Part shown: positions 1 to 8,093 of the stretch, piece after piece
How positions within the stretch are numbered: the stretch's first letter is position 1
How the letters are laid out: each line of letters begins with the position of its first letter
IMG/VR virus record: IMGVR_UViG_3300025128_000310
Span: 1-25,050 of that record
Reading direction: 5' to 3' (one strand)
Length of the DNA: 25,050 bases
From: a virus
Program-made: the position numbers and the translations under genes
The notes under the pieces: generated by a model
The model's input: only the letters and a program-made list of their open reading frames with translations
What the model was told of the DNA's origin: nothing
Database searches by the model: none

Positions 1-21
1 ACAACGAAAGGAAATTCCACA

Positions 22-513
22 ATGATTAAAGTAAACGATTACAAACTAGGCAAAGCAAAATTCATCAAGGCTTCAAGTCTCAAGACACTACGCCACCTAG
101 TAACAATTAAGGCAAAAGTAATAATTGGATATAATTCAGAAACAGGCAATCCTGTATGGGAAGAAAAAACTGTTTGCGGTTGGGCAAGCAATGTTATCGC
201 TACAGGACGAAGTGTGCAATTCTCACTAGTTGATGACAGAGGAAACCACAGAGGATTTGTAAGTAGCATCGGAGCCGAAACTGAAGTTTATGTTCAACAC
301 TCAAACATGTTCCCATTTGATCTAGAAGAAGAATTTCAAGCAAACGGTGAAAACGTAAAGCACTTTGACTGGGCATACGGAACCGAATGGCTAAACGTAA
401 AATACACAACCGTATGGGGAGACTCCAAAATTGACCCACGAACCAAAGCCGGAAAGAACGCTATCGCCGGACTAGAAGTTCCAACCTACGAAGAATACAT
501 CGCAACAATCTAA
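22..513 (+). CDS. Hypothetical 163-aa moron-like protein
   Basis: The function is not recognised. The protein is soluble, with no signal peptide or membrane segment, and alternates beta-rich stretches (CGWASNVIATGRSVQFSLVD near residues 53-72) with a Lys-rich C-terminus. The start is fixed by GAAAGGAAATTCCACAATG. This resembles the right half of the leader found before four other plus-strand genes, so the rest of its leader probably lies just outside the window. The gene runs against the minus-strand tail operon, is AT-richer than its neighbours with few CCGG sites, and is followed by its own terminator. Those are the marks of an independently expressed accessory gene. Confidence 0.75.
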   Translation: MIKVNDYKLGKAKFIKASSLKTLRHLVTIKAKVIIGYNSETGNPVWEEKTVCGWASNVIATGRSVQFSLVDDRGNHRGFVSSIGAETEVYVQHSNMFPFDLEEEFQANGENVKHFDWAYGTEWLNVKYTTVWGDSKIDPRTKAGKNAIAGLEVPTYEEYIATI

Positions 514-531
514 AGCGAAGAAACAAAGTTG

Positions 532-564
532 CCCTCCACTTCGGTGGGGGGTTTCTTTATTTTT
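532..564 (+). terminator. Intrinsic terminator after the 163-aa gene
   Basis: CCCTCCAC and GTGGGGGG form an 8-bp stem with one G-T pair, closed by a TTCG tetraloop. The T-rich run TTTCTTTATTTTT follows. It ends transcription from the left edge. Its T tract overlaps the last codons of the convergent 41-aa gene. Confidence 0.85.
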
Positions 565-682
565 CTAACTCGTCAAGCTGTTCCTGCAACTTGCGGTTCT
601 GGATAGTTAGGATTGCGATGCGCAACTCTTTAGGAAACTCTTTATTAAGTTCATTGAGAATCTCTACTGGATCAATCTCCAT
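557..682 (-). CDS. Small 41-aa protein at the end of the tail operon
   Basis: The ORF starts with ATG at 682 inside the last codons of the tail-fibre gene (11-base overlap) and ends with TAA at 557-559. The protein begins MEIDPVEILNELN and ends LQEQLDELEK. It is charged, predicted helical and probably a short coiled coil. The overlap suggests translational coupling to the fibre gene. Short helical proteins at this position are common in phage tail operons, but I cannot name a family. Its last codons lie in the T tract of the opposing terminator. Confidence 0.6.
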   Translation of the reverse strand: MEIDPVEILNELNKEFPKELRIAILTIQNRKLQEQLDELEK

Positions 683-1571
683 TATCTGATTCAACAATCT
701 CTGTGCGTTCATATTCAACAATTAGTTCGCCTGCTTCATCAGTCATGTCGCTGTCGATGATGGCTTGGTCTTTGCGTTCACCTATGACCATCCAATTACA
801 CTCCGCTCCGCTTGGTCCGTTAATGGTTAGTGTCTTTCCTGATAGTGACCAAGTAACCGCATTTCCTGAACTACTAACCATTGACCAAAGATTCTTGTTT
901 AATGCTTCAAAAGTTCCTGCTGTCATATTTGAAACTGTATCTAGATCAACGGTTGCGGAACCTCCACTGAGTGTAACGGTTCCCCGATAAATGTTGTCAC
1001 ATGTTGGTCCCTCAATAAAGCTGTGACGCAATCGCCAATCGCCTCCCTTTGATGGGTGCGGTATGTCAAATGAACCGGAAGACTTGGAAAGTGAACCAAC
1101 GACTACAAGCCCAGAGGAACTTAGAGCCATTCTGGTTGAGGATGAATCAGTAAACCAAATATGGTAACTGGGTAGGCTACTATCTCCATCACCGTAAATG
1201 TTGTATGCCGCTCCAGAAGTGTATGATGTGCCTGTTTTGAACTCTAAGATTTCCCTACCTGAACTCCTTGAAGATTTGATTGTGAAGTCGTGATTGCCGA
1301 ACAGAATGAACCGTCCGTCATCATCTACGCCGCAATAATTAACAGCGTCAATAGCAAAATAAATTGATCTACTTGATGAATCATGCCCAATCCACATTGC
1401 GTCGCCATCAAGACTCATGCCGCCATCGTAACCGCTACCATCCATTGTTATGATGCCGTCCCAGCCACTGTTGTCGGGCGTAACATTAGTTGCTGATCCA
1501 ACTTTTACAGTATTAATGACAAGGTCGTTTAATTCCGCCGCCGTTAAAACTGCGCCACTACTAAAAGCCAT
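672..1571 (-). CDS. Tail fibre / receptor-binding-type minor tail protein
   Basis: This 299-aa protein is rich in Ser, Gly and Asp. The N-terminus (MAFSSGAVLTAAELNDLV) looks like a short virion-attachment segment. The middle is repetitive beta material. From about residue 165 it carries a recognisable fibre C-terminal module: 'IPHPSKGGDWRLRHSFIEGP', then 'YRGTVTLSGGSATVDLDT', 'MTAGTFEALNKN' and 'WMVIGERKDQ'. Modules of this kind are common on tail fibres and spikes of marine and freshwater phages, where they trimerise and contact the host. It follows the distal tail gene by 4 bases. The upstream ribosome site (AGGAT) is weak, so coupling is likely. Confidence 0.75.
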   Translation of the reverse strand: MAFSSGAVLTAAELNDLVINTVKVGSATNVTPDNSGWDGIITMDGSGYDGGMSLDGDAMWIGHDSSSRSIYFAIDAVNYCGVDDDGRFILFGNHDFTIKSSRSSGREILEFKTGTSYTSGAAYNIYGDGDSSLPSYHIWFTDSSSTRMALSSSGLVVVGSLSKSSGSFDIPHPSKGGDWRLRHSFIEGPTCDNIYRGTVTLSGGSATVDLDTVSNMTAGTFEALNKNLWSMVSSSGNAVTWSLSGKTLTINGPSGAECNWMVIGERKDQAIIDSDMTDEAGELIVEYERTEIVESDNGD

Positions 1572-1575
1572 ATTT

Positions 1576-2949
1576 CTATCCTAACCTAAAAGTATTCAAG
1601 ATGCCGATATCAGTGTTATTCAGTTTGAGGCTTTGGTTATCTATCGCACTCACTAAATCGAAGCGTATCTGCGTGTTCTGCGGTGTTGCGTTTATCTCAC
1701 GACCAACGATCACGCACTTATAGGTTTTGGAACTCCCGGCTCCGGTAGGTGTGAGAGTTACTTCTGTATAGGTCCAGAGGCAATCGTCACCGCTGAGGAG
1801 ATCAGTAAAGTTGGTGTTCTGTGATCCTGTGTCTATATGCGGCTCGATAGCACCGAGTGTTGTCGTTATCTGTTGCGTTACAAAACTTACGGTGTTATAC
1901 CGTGTCGTCCACCAGTCCGCCACATTGGTTTTCGCTGTTTGCGAAGGAGTCGCCTGTGGCAGGATAACATTATTGTAATTGACTGAGCGAACTCCTAAAC
2001 CCTGCTGGCTTGTCGTGTTGTTGCTGATCACCGCATCTCCGCTCCCACCTTGGTCTTGTACGGTTGCTTGGTTAGATACTTGAGAACTATTGAACTGAGT
2101 AGATGCGCTCATTATCGGAAAGACTCCGGAGGAGCCGGTTTCGTTAAAAACATATTTTTTGAATTTGTCGTTACTGCTAACTGTCTCCCGAGTAAGTTTC
2201 CGGTTGATGTAGAAAGCGTTGAAATCAAATTTTGTACTAGCACCTGAACCGGATGTGCTGACGTTCGCCGGGAAAGCTATTCCCGGACCTGTCGGCAATA
2301 CTTGGTTGTTAATGTAATCCCGAGCGCTACCCGATACAAGGCTTTGGAGTTTCCCTGTATAACCTATATCATTATCGTTAGCTGGAGCGCTTACTGTAAT
2401 ATCGTTGTTACCTCGTTCGATCGTCATTTGTGAATCAGCGGCGGCGGCGAAACGTGGGAAAGCTACAGCCGTGATGGCATCTCCTCCGCTACTATAACCG
2501 TTCACGATATCTAACATGATTTCATCTAGGGAATCATAAACCGGGCTACCCAAACTGATTGCTGTTACTTGATCTCTAGCGGCGTAGATAAACGGATCCG
2601 CTAATGTAAGCACCGCATTCGAGCGCCGTCCGTCATCATCAAAACGGATATCAGTACAGACCATAAAGCAAACGTCACTTTCAAGAGTAGAACCGCCGAG
2701 ATCACTTTGGAGTTTGAACTTATATACGGCATTAAACCAGTCGTAATTCTGTAGACTTCCTCCTCCTCCGGGTGTTAAAGCGTTATCCTGATTATCTAGT
2801 TGTAGTTGTCCACGACTCGTGCCGAATCTGCCAACCTGCGCTTCTTGCCGTATCGTAAAGCCCTGCGTGCGTGTCGTAAACGTTTCAAATACTACAGAGC
2901 CACTATCAATCGTCATGCCTTGAATGACCCAAGCTGTCGTGACGGTCAT
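1576..2949 (-). CDS. Distal tail / baseplate-type minor tail protein
   Basis: This 457-aa protein lies directly downstream of the tape measure, overlapping it as ATGA, the usual place for distal-tail or tail-hub proteins. The N-terminal ~130 residues (VIQGMTIDSGSVVFETFTTR, then GRFGTSRGQLQLDNQDNALT) resemble the strand-rich start of distal tail proteins of phages of Gram-positive bacteria. The middle is Ser/Asn/Thr-rich. The C-terminal ~100 residues return to a structured region (CLWTYTEVTLTPT to NTFRLG). There is no enzymatic motif. I infer a structural tail-tip role, mainly from position. Confidence 0.65.
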   Translation of the reverse strand: MTVTTAWVIQGMTIDSGSVVFETFTTRTQGFTIRQEAQVGRFGTSRGQLQLDNQDNALTPGGGGSLQNYDWFNAVYKFKLQSDLGGSTLESDVCFMVCTDIRFDDDGRRSNAVLTLADPFIYAARDQVTAISLGSPVYDSLDEIMLDIVNGYSSGGDAITAVAFPRFAAAADSQMTIERGNNDITVSAPANDNDIGYTGKLQSLVSGSARDYINNQVLPTGPGIAFPANVSTSGSGASTKFDFNAFYINRKLTRETVSSNDKFKKYVFNETGSSGVFPIMSASTQFNSSQVSNQATVQDQGGSGDAVISNNTTSQQGLGVRSVNYNNVILPQATPSQTAKTNVADWWTTRYNTVSFVTQQITTTLGAIEPHIDTGSQNTNFTDLLSGDDCLWTYTEVTLTPTGAGSSKTYKCVIVGREINATPQNTQIRFDLVSAIDNQSLKLNNTDIGILNTFRLG

Positions 2950-5819
2950 CTTCTTACCGTTGAAGAAACCGGGAGTTGTAGATTGCCTTCTTGCCGGGTA
3001 TATCTTTCGAGTTCTCGAACAACGTCTTCACCGGATACGCCTACCGGCATATTGATTGTTACATTAGTTGTTCCGTTCATATTACCTAATCTGTCAAGGG
3101 GAATAACGGCTTCCGGTCCCTGCTCTCCAATTAATGAGAGCTGTGGCTGTGTAACAATTCCGCCTGTTGCCATTGGCGTAGCTCCGAGGAATGCGGCCAC
3201 ACTGGCTCCGAAGCCAAGAGTATCGAGTTGCCCGGCATCGTCAAATAACATATTAATGAAACTTTGCGGAACTCCCCGAGTATCTACTCCTATTTTAATT
3301 AGAGCTTCAACTTTATTTAAGTCACGAACTTGTTGCTCTAAATTATTAAGAACTTCCGTAAGCCTGCGGTATTCCGCTTCAGCCAGTTCTCCATTTTTGA
3401 AAGCATTATTAAGAACAGTTGATTGTTCGTCAAAGAATCCATTGACTTCTTCAACCGGTAATCCAACGAGTTCTTTACTTACACCGGCGAGAGAATCGGC
3501 GTAACGTTGCGAAGCCCGGAGGAGTTCACCTTCCCTCTCTAGCTGTGTCTTTTCTTCATCGTTAAGCCCGGCAATAGCTTCGACAAGGGTATTCGCTGTT
3601 TCTTTTACTCGGAGGAGCGCTGTATCGAACCCAAAAGCGGTATCGACTACATCATTGATCTGTTGAACTAACCTGTCAAATTCATCACGGACTTCGGCGA
3701 GTTCTTCCGCTGTCAGCTTACTTGTCGCTTTGAAAGTCCTGAACCGGGATTCCACTTCCTTCATGGGTTCCTCAACAGTTTCGACAGCCTGCCCATATCC
3801 AAGGAAGGAACCTATACCAGCTTGAACCTCCGGGTCTGTTAATTCAAGCGCTCTCGCTATACGCTTCTGCGCTTCAACGTATGTCATTGAATCCCCGGCG
3901 GCATCGAGAAGGTTGGCTCCGTATAATCCGAGTGACCGGGTTATCGCAATAATCCCTTCGTTACTCGTTAGATAGGCTTTTGCTTCGGACTCGAGAGCTT
4001 TCCGGTAGTCATCGAAAGCGTCCGCTGTTTCGTCAATAGCAATCATTATCTCCCGGGCTTGCTTCGTTGTTAGCTCCCCGGCTGTGATTTGGTCAGCAAG
4101 CTCGTTTGTTACCCCGGCGATTGATTCATCAGCTTCTCGGAGCTTCTTAACGAAAGCGTCCTCCTGTCGAACAAGATGCTTTGTTTGATCTCCTAATTTA
4201 TGGAACTCGTCTGTGCCATCCTCGACTAGCGGAATAAGGGAACTCATTTCGATATCTAACTTCTGGAACTGCGGAACTACGTCACGCTTAATTAGTTCCG
4301 AAAGTAACGTTTGTGAACCTACGAAATCACCAATACTCGGATCCGCTTCCTCAGCGCTTCCCTTCAGCTCGGACAGCCGGGAAGCTAATTCTTTAACTCT
4401 CGCAGTCAAAGTAGCTGTAGGATCACCGGATTCTTCTATTTCTTTCCGGAGGATAGTCATTCGATCCCGAGCTTCCTGCGCTCGTTTACGGAACCCACGC
4501 AATATTAATCCGGTAGCTGTCGCCGCCACGCCCATAGCAATAAACGCCTTTGGGTGAGCTTTAACAACTTTTAACAATCCGCCAAGGACTCCTCGACCGC
4601 CTGCCCCGGTTAGCTTTCCTACGCCAAATGCGACTGGACCGGCCGCCGCGGCCATCGTTGCCATCGCTACAGCAGTTGATTTAATCGGACCCGGGAGATT
4701 ACCAAACCCGGAAGCAAGAGTTTTAACGATTCCGCTTAAGTTCTCGAGGACCGGGACAACTATCGGAATAAGGACATTACCTAAGTCGATAAGCGCTTGC
4801 TTAATGTTAGCCATAGCCTGTGACAATTTAAATGCGGCGGTTTCCGAAGTAGCATCAAACGCCTGATCCAGAGCCCCGGTTGTATCGGTCATGTTCGCAA
4901 ATATCTGTTCCGTAGTCGCTACGTTCGCACCCATTAGATCCATAACACCTGAAAGCGCTCGGATATTACCAAACACGGATGCCGCCGCCGCTTCATTCCC
5001 GGCGAACTCCTCAGATAATGTTTTAAGGGTTGCGAGAAGTCCCTCCTCCTTTATCTGCTTGCGTAAACCTTCGGAGGATAATCCCATCTTCTTCAGGGCT
5101 TTTTCCGCTTGAACGGAAGGACGAAGGAGCGATGATAGGATTCCCCGGACCTGCGTTGCCGCTTCCGCCGCATTCGTCCCGGTTCTCGATAGGGCCGCAA
5201 ACGCCGCACCGACTTCCTCGAACTGGACACCCATAGCGGACGCTATCGGTAGCACCCGGCCCATGCTCCCGGCGAGTTCCGATGCTTCCAGCTTTCCTTC
5301 TCGGACCGCCGCAACCATTACATCTGTCGCTTTCGTAGCGGATATGTTTGATTCACCGTAAGCGTTAAGCGCTGACGTAGCAAGGTCAGCTATCGTAGCG
5401 GTATCGCCTAAACCTACTGCCGCCGCTTTCGCCGCCGCTTCGAGGGTTTCTGTCGCCGCCGCTCCTCGTAAACCAGCGGACGTAATGAAGAACATAGCAT
5501 CAGCGAGATCCTTCGGAGCTTGCGCTGTCGTCCCGGCGAGTCTCCGAACGTCCTGCTCGAATCCTTGTACTGTGTCAGCGGATAACCCAACGAGGGACTG
5601 AATCTTGGTCATACTCGCTTCAAAGTCCGCCGCCGCCTTGATTGAAAGTCCCCCAACTGCAATTAAAGGAGCGGTAACTCCCCGGGTGAGTTTCTTCCCG
5701 GTAGCGGTAGCTTTCTCGGAGAACTTATCCATCGAAGCACTAGCATCCGCCATTGTCTTCTTCATTTTAGAAGCGTCAGCGGTTATTATCGCTTTCAGAA
5801 CAGTGGTCATCGCCGCCAT
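2946..5819 (-). CDS. Tape measure protein
   Basis: This 957-aa protein sets tail length and is packed inside the tail tube. The N-terminus has a TP901-type tape-measure domain (residues ~65-345: 'AADFEASMTKIQSLVGLSAD', 'LAGTTAQAPKDLADAMFFIT', 'AAFAALSRTGTNAAEAATQV'). Hydrophobic Ala/Gly-rich helices follow (~345-440), then long charged coiled coil, and a C-terminal segment near 'GEQGPEAVIPLDRL' that is typical of these proteins. The ATG at 5819 overlaps the G-T stop as TAATG, with AGGAG nine bases upstream. At about 0.15 nm per residue the tail would be roughly 140 nm (inference). Confidence 0.95.
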   Translation of the reverse strand: MAAMTTVLKAIITADASKMKKTMADASASMDKFSEKATATGKKLTRGVTAPLIAVGGLSIKAAADFEASMTKIQSLVGLSADTVQGFEQDVRRLAGTTAQAPKDLADAMFFITSAGLRGAAATETLEAAAKAAAVGLGDTATIADLATSALNAYGESNISATKATDVMVAAVREGKLEASELAGSMGRVLPIASAMGVQFEEVGAAFAALSRTGTNAAEAATQVRGILSSLLRPSVQAEKALKKMGLSSEGLRKQIKEEGLLATLKTLSEEFAGNEAAAASVFGNIRALSGVMDLMGANVATTEQIFANMTDTTGALDQAFDATSETAAFKLSQAMANIKQALIDLGNVLIPIVVPVLENLSGIVKTLASGFGNLPGPIKSTAVAMATMAAAAGPVAFGVGKLTGAGGRGVLGGLLKVVKAHPKAFIAMGVAATATGLILRGFRKRAQEARDRMTILRKEIEESGDPTATLTARVKELASRLSELKGSAEEADPSIGDFVGSQTLLSELIKRDVVPQFQKLDIEMSSLIPLVEDGTDEFHKLGDQTKHLVRQEDAFVKKLREADESIAGVTNELADQITAGELTTKQAREIMIAIDETADAFDDYRKALESEAKAYLTSNEGIIAITRSLGLYGANLLDAAGDSMTYVEAQKRIARALELTDPEVQAGIGSFLGYGQAVETVEEPMKEVESRFRTFKATSKLTAEELAEVRDEFDRLVQQINDVVDTAFGFDTALLRVKETANTLVEAIAGLNDEEKTQLEREGELLRASQRYADSLAGVSKELVGLPVEEVNGFFDEQSTVLNNAFKNGELAEAEYRRLTEVLNNLEQQVRDLNKVEALIKIGVDTRGVPQSFINMLFDDAGQLDTLGFGASVAAFLGATPMATGGIVTQPQLSLIGEQGPEAVIPLDRLGNMNGTTNVTINMPVGVSGEDVVRELERYTRQEGNLQLPVSSTVRR

Positions 5820-6366
5820 TAGCGTTTACTCCTGTTCTTCTGTCTAGCCATTTCGTTTGCTCGGTTTCTTTCGTCTGCTTCTATTTGATAGAGCGCTCTC
5901 CATCCGGTCATTTCGGCTGATGACATTCTTTCGAGTAGCTCCCCAACTGTCATAGACAGTTCCCGGGCGAGATGAAAGTAAAACCTTAACTCGGGATTTC
6001 CTCCTGCGAGTCCGAGGAATCTTTTCCCACTTCGTCCACCGAATCAGCGGCGAGCCCGGAGACTCGTAAACACTCGGTTGCTACCAGATCAATCGCTTGC
6101 GCTGATTTCTCCTCGAGTAGCCACTCAAGATCATCTTCGGTGAAAGCAGGCTCTCCGGTTTCCGGGTCAAAGCAACAGTGGAGGATAACATTCTTGTAAA
6201 GTAACTGCGCTGACTGGTCGCCTTCTACCGTCCAGCTTTGTTGCATGTCGCTTCGTTGTTTAGCGGTCATGGAGCGTATACCTATTTTCACTCCCCACGC
6301 TTCAACGCCAAGTATTGTTTCCTCCCGGTCACTTGCTTCTCGTATTCGATCAGCCAATCTAGCCAT
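5819..6366 (-). CDS. Tail assembly chaperone G-T (programmed -1 frameshift product)
   Basis: This is a joined CDS: residues 1-115 from the G frame (6366 to 6022), then a -1 slip at GGGAAAA and 67 residues in the new frame ending with TAA at 5819, 182 aa in all. The extension has no good start of its own. It reads RFLGLAGGNPELRFYFHLAR and continues 'ELSMTVGELLERMSSAEMTG', a sequence typical of T extensions in siphophages (a MTVxELLxRMSSxE pattern). G and G-T hold the tape measure before tail polymerisation. Location just before the tape measure, frame, heptamer and T sequence all agree. Confidence 0.9.
5986..6366 (-). CDS. Tail assembly chaperone G
   Basis: This 126-aa protein is the unshifted product. 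It begins MARLADRIREASDREETILG, is acidic and mostly helical, and ends EEIPS at TAA 5986. It acts with G-T to keep the tape measure soluble during tail assembly and is absent from mature tails in studied phages. The sequence 'SMTAKQRSDMQQSW' and the 'FTEDDLEWLLEEKSAQAIDL' stretch are typical of this class. The tail-tube gene lies 25 bases upstream and the tape measure lies just downstream, the classic order. Confidence 0.88.
   Translation of the reverse strand: MARLADRIREASDREETILGVEAWGVKIGIRSMTAKQRSDMQQSWTVEGDQSAQLLYKNVILHCCFDPETGEPAFTEDDLEWLLEEKSAQAIDLVATECLRVSGLAADSVDEVGKDSSDSQEEIPS
6022..6028 (-). other. -1 ribosomal slippery heptamer GGGAAAA
   Basis: The bases read G GGA AAA in the G frame (GTG GGA AAA GAT), fitting X XXY YYZ. 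A one-base backward slip opens the T frame. Lambda uses the nearly identical GGGAAAG for its G/G-T pair. Confidence 0.9.
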
Positions 6367-6391
6367 TGTGTTCTCTCCTTATATTAAGTTG

Positions 6392-6799
6392 TTAGTAGGT
6401 TCCCCGAGTCACAGCACCTGTGACTTGTAGGTCTATGCTGAATGTTACTACATCACCGACCGGGTTGCTAACGGCATAATTCGTCATTATAGCTTCTCCG
6501 GTGTATTTAACATTTCCGGACGTTGTTCCTGCTGGGCCGTAAATAAACGAACGGCTTGCTGGCTCAGTTCCAGAAATATACCCATCAACTGTCGCATCCC
6601 ATATTCCGGATACACTGATCGTGGTGTCTTTCAAACCTACGATGTAGGATTTGTTACTCGAACCGAAAGCTGTTGTTTCGGCGGTATCTATTGTCTGAGG
6701 AAAGCTAACGTCAGTGAGCGTGTCAGATATATTTCGGCTTGATCCGCCTGTATCATCAATCGCAAAGTCTGTAGACTTTCCGTGTGCAAATGTTGGCAT
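6392..6799 (-). CDS. Tail tube-like protein, second copy
   Basis: This 135-aa protein has ATG at 6799, preceded by CTAGGAGGAATCAA. The longer reading from 6829 overlaps the upstream gene and lacks such a site. It begins MPTFAHGKSTDFAIDD, and the core 'DTAETTAFGSSNKSYIVGLK' with 'ISVSGIWDATVDGYI' is the family signature of siphophage major tail proteins. It is a shorter paralogue of the gene just upstream and lacks that gene's extra C-terminal domain. One copy probably forms the tube; the other may be a minor or alternative subunit. Confidence 0.82.
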   Translation of the reverse strand: MPTFAHGKSTDFAIDDTGGSSRNISDTLTDVSFPQTIDTAETTAFGSSNKSYIVGLKDTTISVSGIWDATVDGYISGTEPASRSFIYGPAGTTSGNVKYTGEAIMTNYAVSNPVGDVVTFSIDLQVTGAVTRGTY

Positions 6800-6809
6800 T
6801 TGATTCCTC

Positions 6810-7562
6810 CTAGAATCTTGCGAAGGCAACCATAAATGTTATGGAGCCACTTGATCCGGCTGTGCTAGCCGTCACCCGCAGGTAACGATTAACTGTGCCA
6901 GATACTGCTTTAATTTCCGAAGTCTTGGCTGTTGAGCCGACAACGGTGAATGAAATAAGATCAGCCCAAGTCGAATCGTTCGCTGAGTGCTGAATCTTAA
7001 TTGTTGTGTTTCCATTAACTGTGTTAGTGGGAACGTGTAGAGTGCCTGCTCCTCCGTTAGCGGAAGAAGCGGCGTTATCTACAGAACTTAGAGCGCCGAG
7101 GGATCCGTGAGCGATACTAGCCCCGGCGGTTAATTGAACTCCTCCTGCGAGAGCGAACGATAAGTTCGAGACTTGGTTGGGTGTACACTCGAAATCCGCA
7201 GATACCGTGTGAACGTCCGCAACCGGAGAAGTTATTGCGTAACTTGTTTCATTAGCTTGCGCTATTATCGCCCGGGAGCCGATAGCGGCGGATCCTTCTC
7301 GAACGGTAATTATCGGCGTTGTCGCATTCCCGAGAAGCGCTTGTAGTTCCTCATCGGAGCCATCTGTATCAGCGGCCCATAACCCGGAGAGGGATAGAGT
7401 TCCGGCTCGTAACCCGGTTATGAACGTTTTGTTTGTGTCTCCAAACGCTGTTGTTTCGGAAACTTCGTTATCTAAAGAAACACTAGAATCCGTGAAATAG
7501 CTTGTTAGGTCGAACTCGTCTATGTATACGGCAGTATCTTTACCGTGAACAAATGTAGGCAT
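6810..7562 (-). CDS. Major tail (tube) protein with C-terminal extra domain
   Basis: Residues 1 to ~135 of this 250-aa protein form a tail-tube domain (MPTFVHGKDTAVYIDEFDLT, 'SETTAFGDTNKTFITGLRAG', 'SLSGLWAADTDGSDEELQ') matching the downstream paralogue. Residues ~140-250 form a separate beta-rich Thr/Ser/Ala domain ('TTIKIQHSANDSTWADLISF', 'NRYLRVTASTAG') like the surface domains on phage tail tubes that bind carbohydrate or decorate virions. The start overlaps the upstream stop as TAATG. The two-domain form suggests this is the main tube subunit. Confidence 0.82.
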   Translation of the reverse strand: MPTFVHGKDTAVYIDEFDLTSYFTDSSVSLDNEVSETTAFGDTNKTFITGLRAGTLSLSGLWAADTDGSDEELQALLGNATTPIITVREGSAAIGSRAIIAQANETSYAITSPVADVHTVSADFECTPNQVSNLSFALAGGVQLTAGASIAHGSLGALSSVDNAASSANGGAGTLHVPTNTVNGNTTIKIQHSANDSTWADLISFTVVGSTAKTSEIKAVSGTVNRYLRVTASTAGSSGSITFMVAFARF

Positions 7563-7726
7563 TACTTAACTTCCTTTTTATCGAGCGGAGCTAGATAGCC
7601 TTGCTTAACGAGCCAGTCATCGGCTTTCCCGGTTAGCTCTACAGTGTCGCCGGGAGAATAGACTCGTCCTTTAATTTCGATCTCGGCTATTCCATCCGCT
7701 CCGCCGGTTACTTTGTACTTTGGCAT
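7562..7726 (-). CDS. Small 54-aa virion-region protein
   Basis: The ORF starts ATG at 7726 (GGAGGTAAATATG, a strong ribosome site) and ends TAA overlapping the tail-tube ATG. The protein begins MPKYKVTGGADGIAEIEIKG and continues 'RVYSPGDTVEL', then '..WLVKQGYLAPLDKKEVK'. Short proteins with this 'G..Y.PGDTVEL ... LV.QGYL.P' pattern occur in phage head-tail regions. I infer a structural or connector role. Its ribosome site could pair with GAGGT at 7752-7756, so its translation may be damped. Confidence 0.7.
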   Translation of the reverse strand: MPKYKVTGGADGIAEIEIKGRVYSPGDTVELTGKADDWLVKQGYLAPLDKKEVK

Positions 7727-7802
7727 ATTTACCTCCAGCATGGCGAAACCAGAGGTCTAGCCACTTGGACATTCGCTCCACTCGGGAGACTAGGACATCA
7801 TC

Positions 7803-7831
7803 AGATTACACCCTTCTACCGGGTTTGTCAG
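7803..7831 (-). promoter_or_regulatory. Candidate promoter for the tail operon
   Basis: On the minus strand, CTGACA (7826-7831) and TAATCT (7803-7808) are 17 bases apart, giving a start near 7796 and a ~70-base leader before the 54-aa gene. The spacer holds a CCGG. It would drive the tail genes separately from the head genes. Confidence 0.45.
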
Positions 7832-7852
7832 GAGTTCTCAAAAATAGTCCGA

Positions 7853-7881
7853 TGGAAACCGGATTGTTATTATGCTATGAT
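7853..7881 (+). promoter_or_regulatory. Promoter of the zinc-ribbon gene
   Basis: TGGAAA (7853-7858), a 17-base spacer beginning CCGG, and TATGAT (7876-7881). Six bases later comes ATGGAAGCAA, so transcription could start on that ATG. Confidence 0.6.
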
Positions 7882-7887
7882 TGTCTT

Positions 7888-7920
7888 ATGGAAGCAACGA
7901 GTAAAGGAGTTAATCCAATG
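7888..7920 (+). promoter_or_regulatory. Conserved GGAAGCAA leader, copy 1
   Basis: ATGGAAGCAACGAGTAAAGG opens the leader, followed by AGTTAATCC and the gene's ATG. TGGA and TCCA can pair across the ribosome site (4 bp, the weakest of the copies). The first ATG is in frame, 10 codons upstream of the second. Confidence 0.6.
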
Positions 7921-8091
7921 GAAGATATCAACTTTGATGACTTTCAGACCCGGAAGCGGAAGCGCCGCTCTCGTGGTTTAGCAAAGTTCTATATTAGGTG
8001 CTTGGACTGTCGAGCGCTTATCGGTGATTGCGTAATGGACAAGTATCCGACTTGCCCATTCTGCGGCGGAGCTAATTGGAGCAATGATTAA
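7918..8091 (+). CDS. Small zinc-ribbon protein (57 aa)
   Basis: The gene starts at ATG 7918, nine bases after AAAGGAG. The N-terminus is strongly basic (TRKRKRRSRG), followed by two Cys pairs, CLDC and CPFC, about 18 residues apart: a zinc ribbon that probably binds nucleic acid or a host protein. It is inserted between the MuF-like and tail genes, opposite to both, with its own promoter, ending 3 bases before the convergent MuF stop. No terminator is visible. A second in-frame ATG at 7888 would add MEATSKGVNP if the message is leaderless. Specific function unknown. Confidence 0.75.
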   Translation: MEDINFDDFQTRKRKRRSRGLAKFYIRCLDCRALIGDCVMDKYPTCPFCGGANWSND

Positions 8092-8093
8092 GA

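Noticed and set aside
4213-5236. Several plus-strand ORFs inside the tape-measure gene
   Set aside because: Antisense shadows in a GC-richer gene, with no ribosome sites or family-like sequence.
7727-7800. tRNA-like text on the minus strand (GTCCAAGTGGCTAGACC)
   Set aside because: Resembles a D arm, but no acceptor, anticodon or T arm can be formed around it; kept as an untranslated leader.
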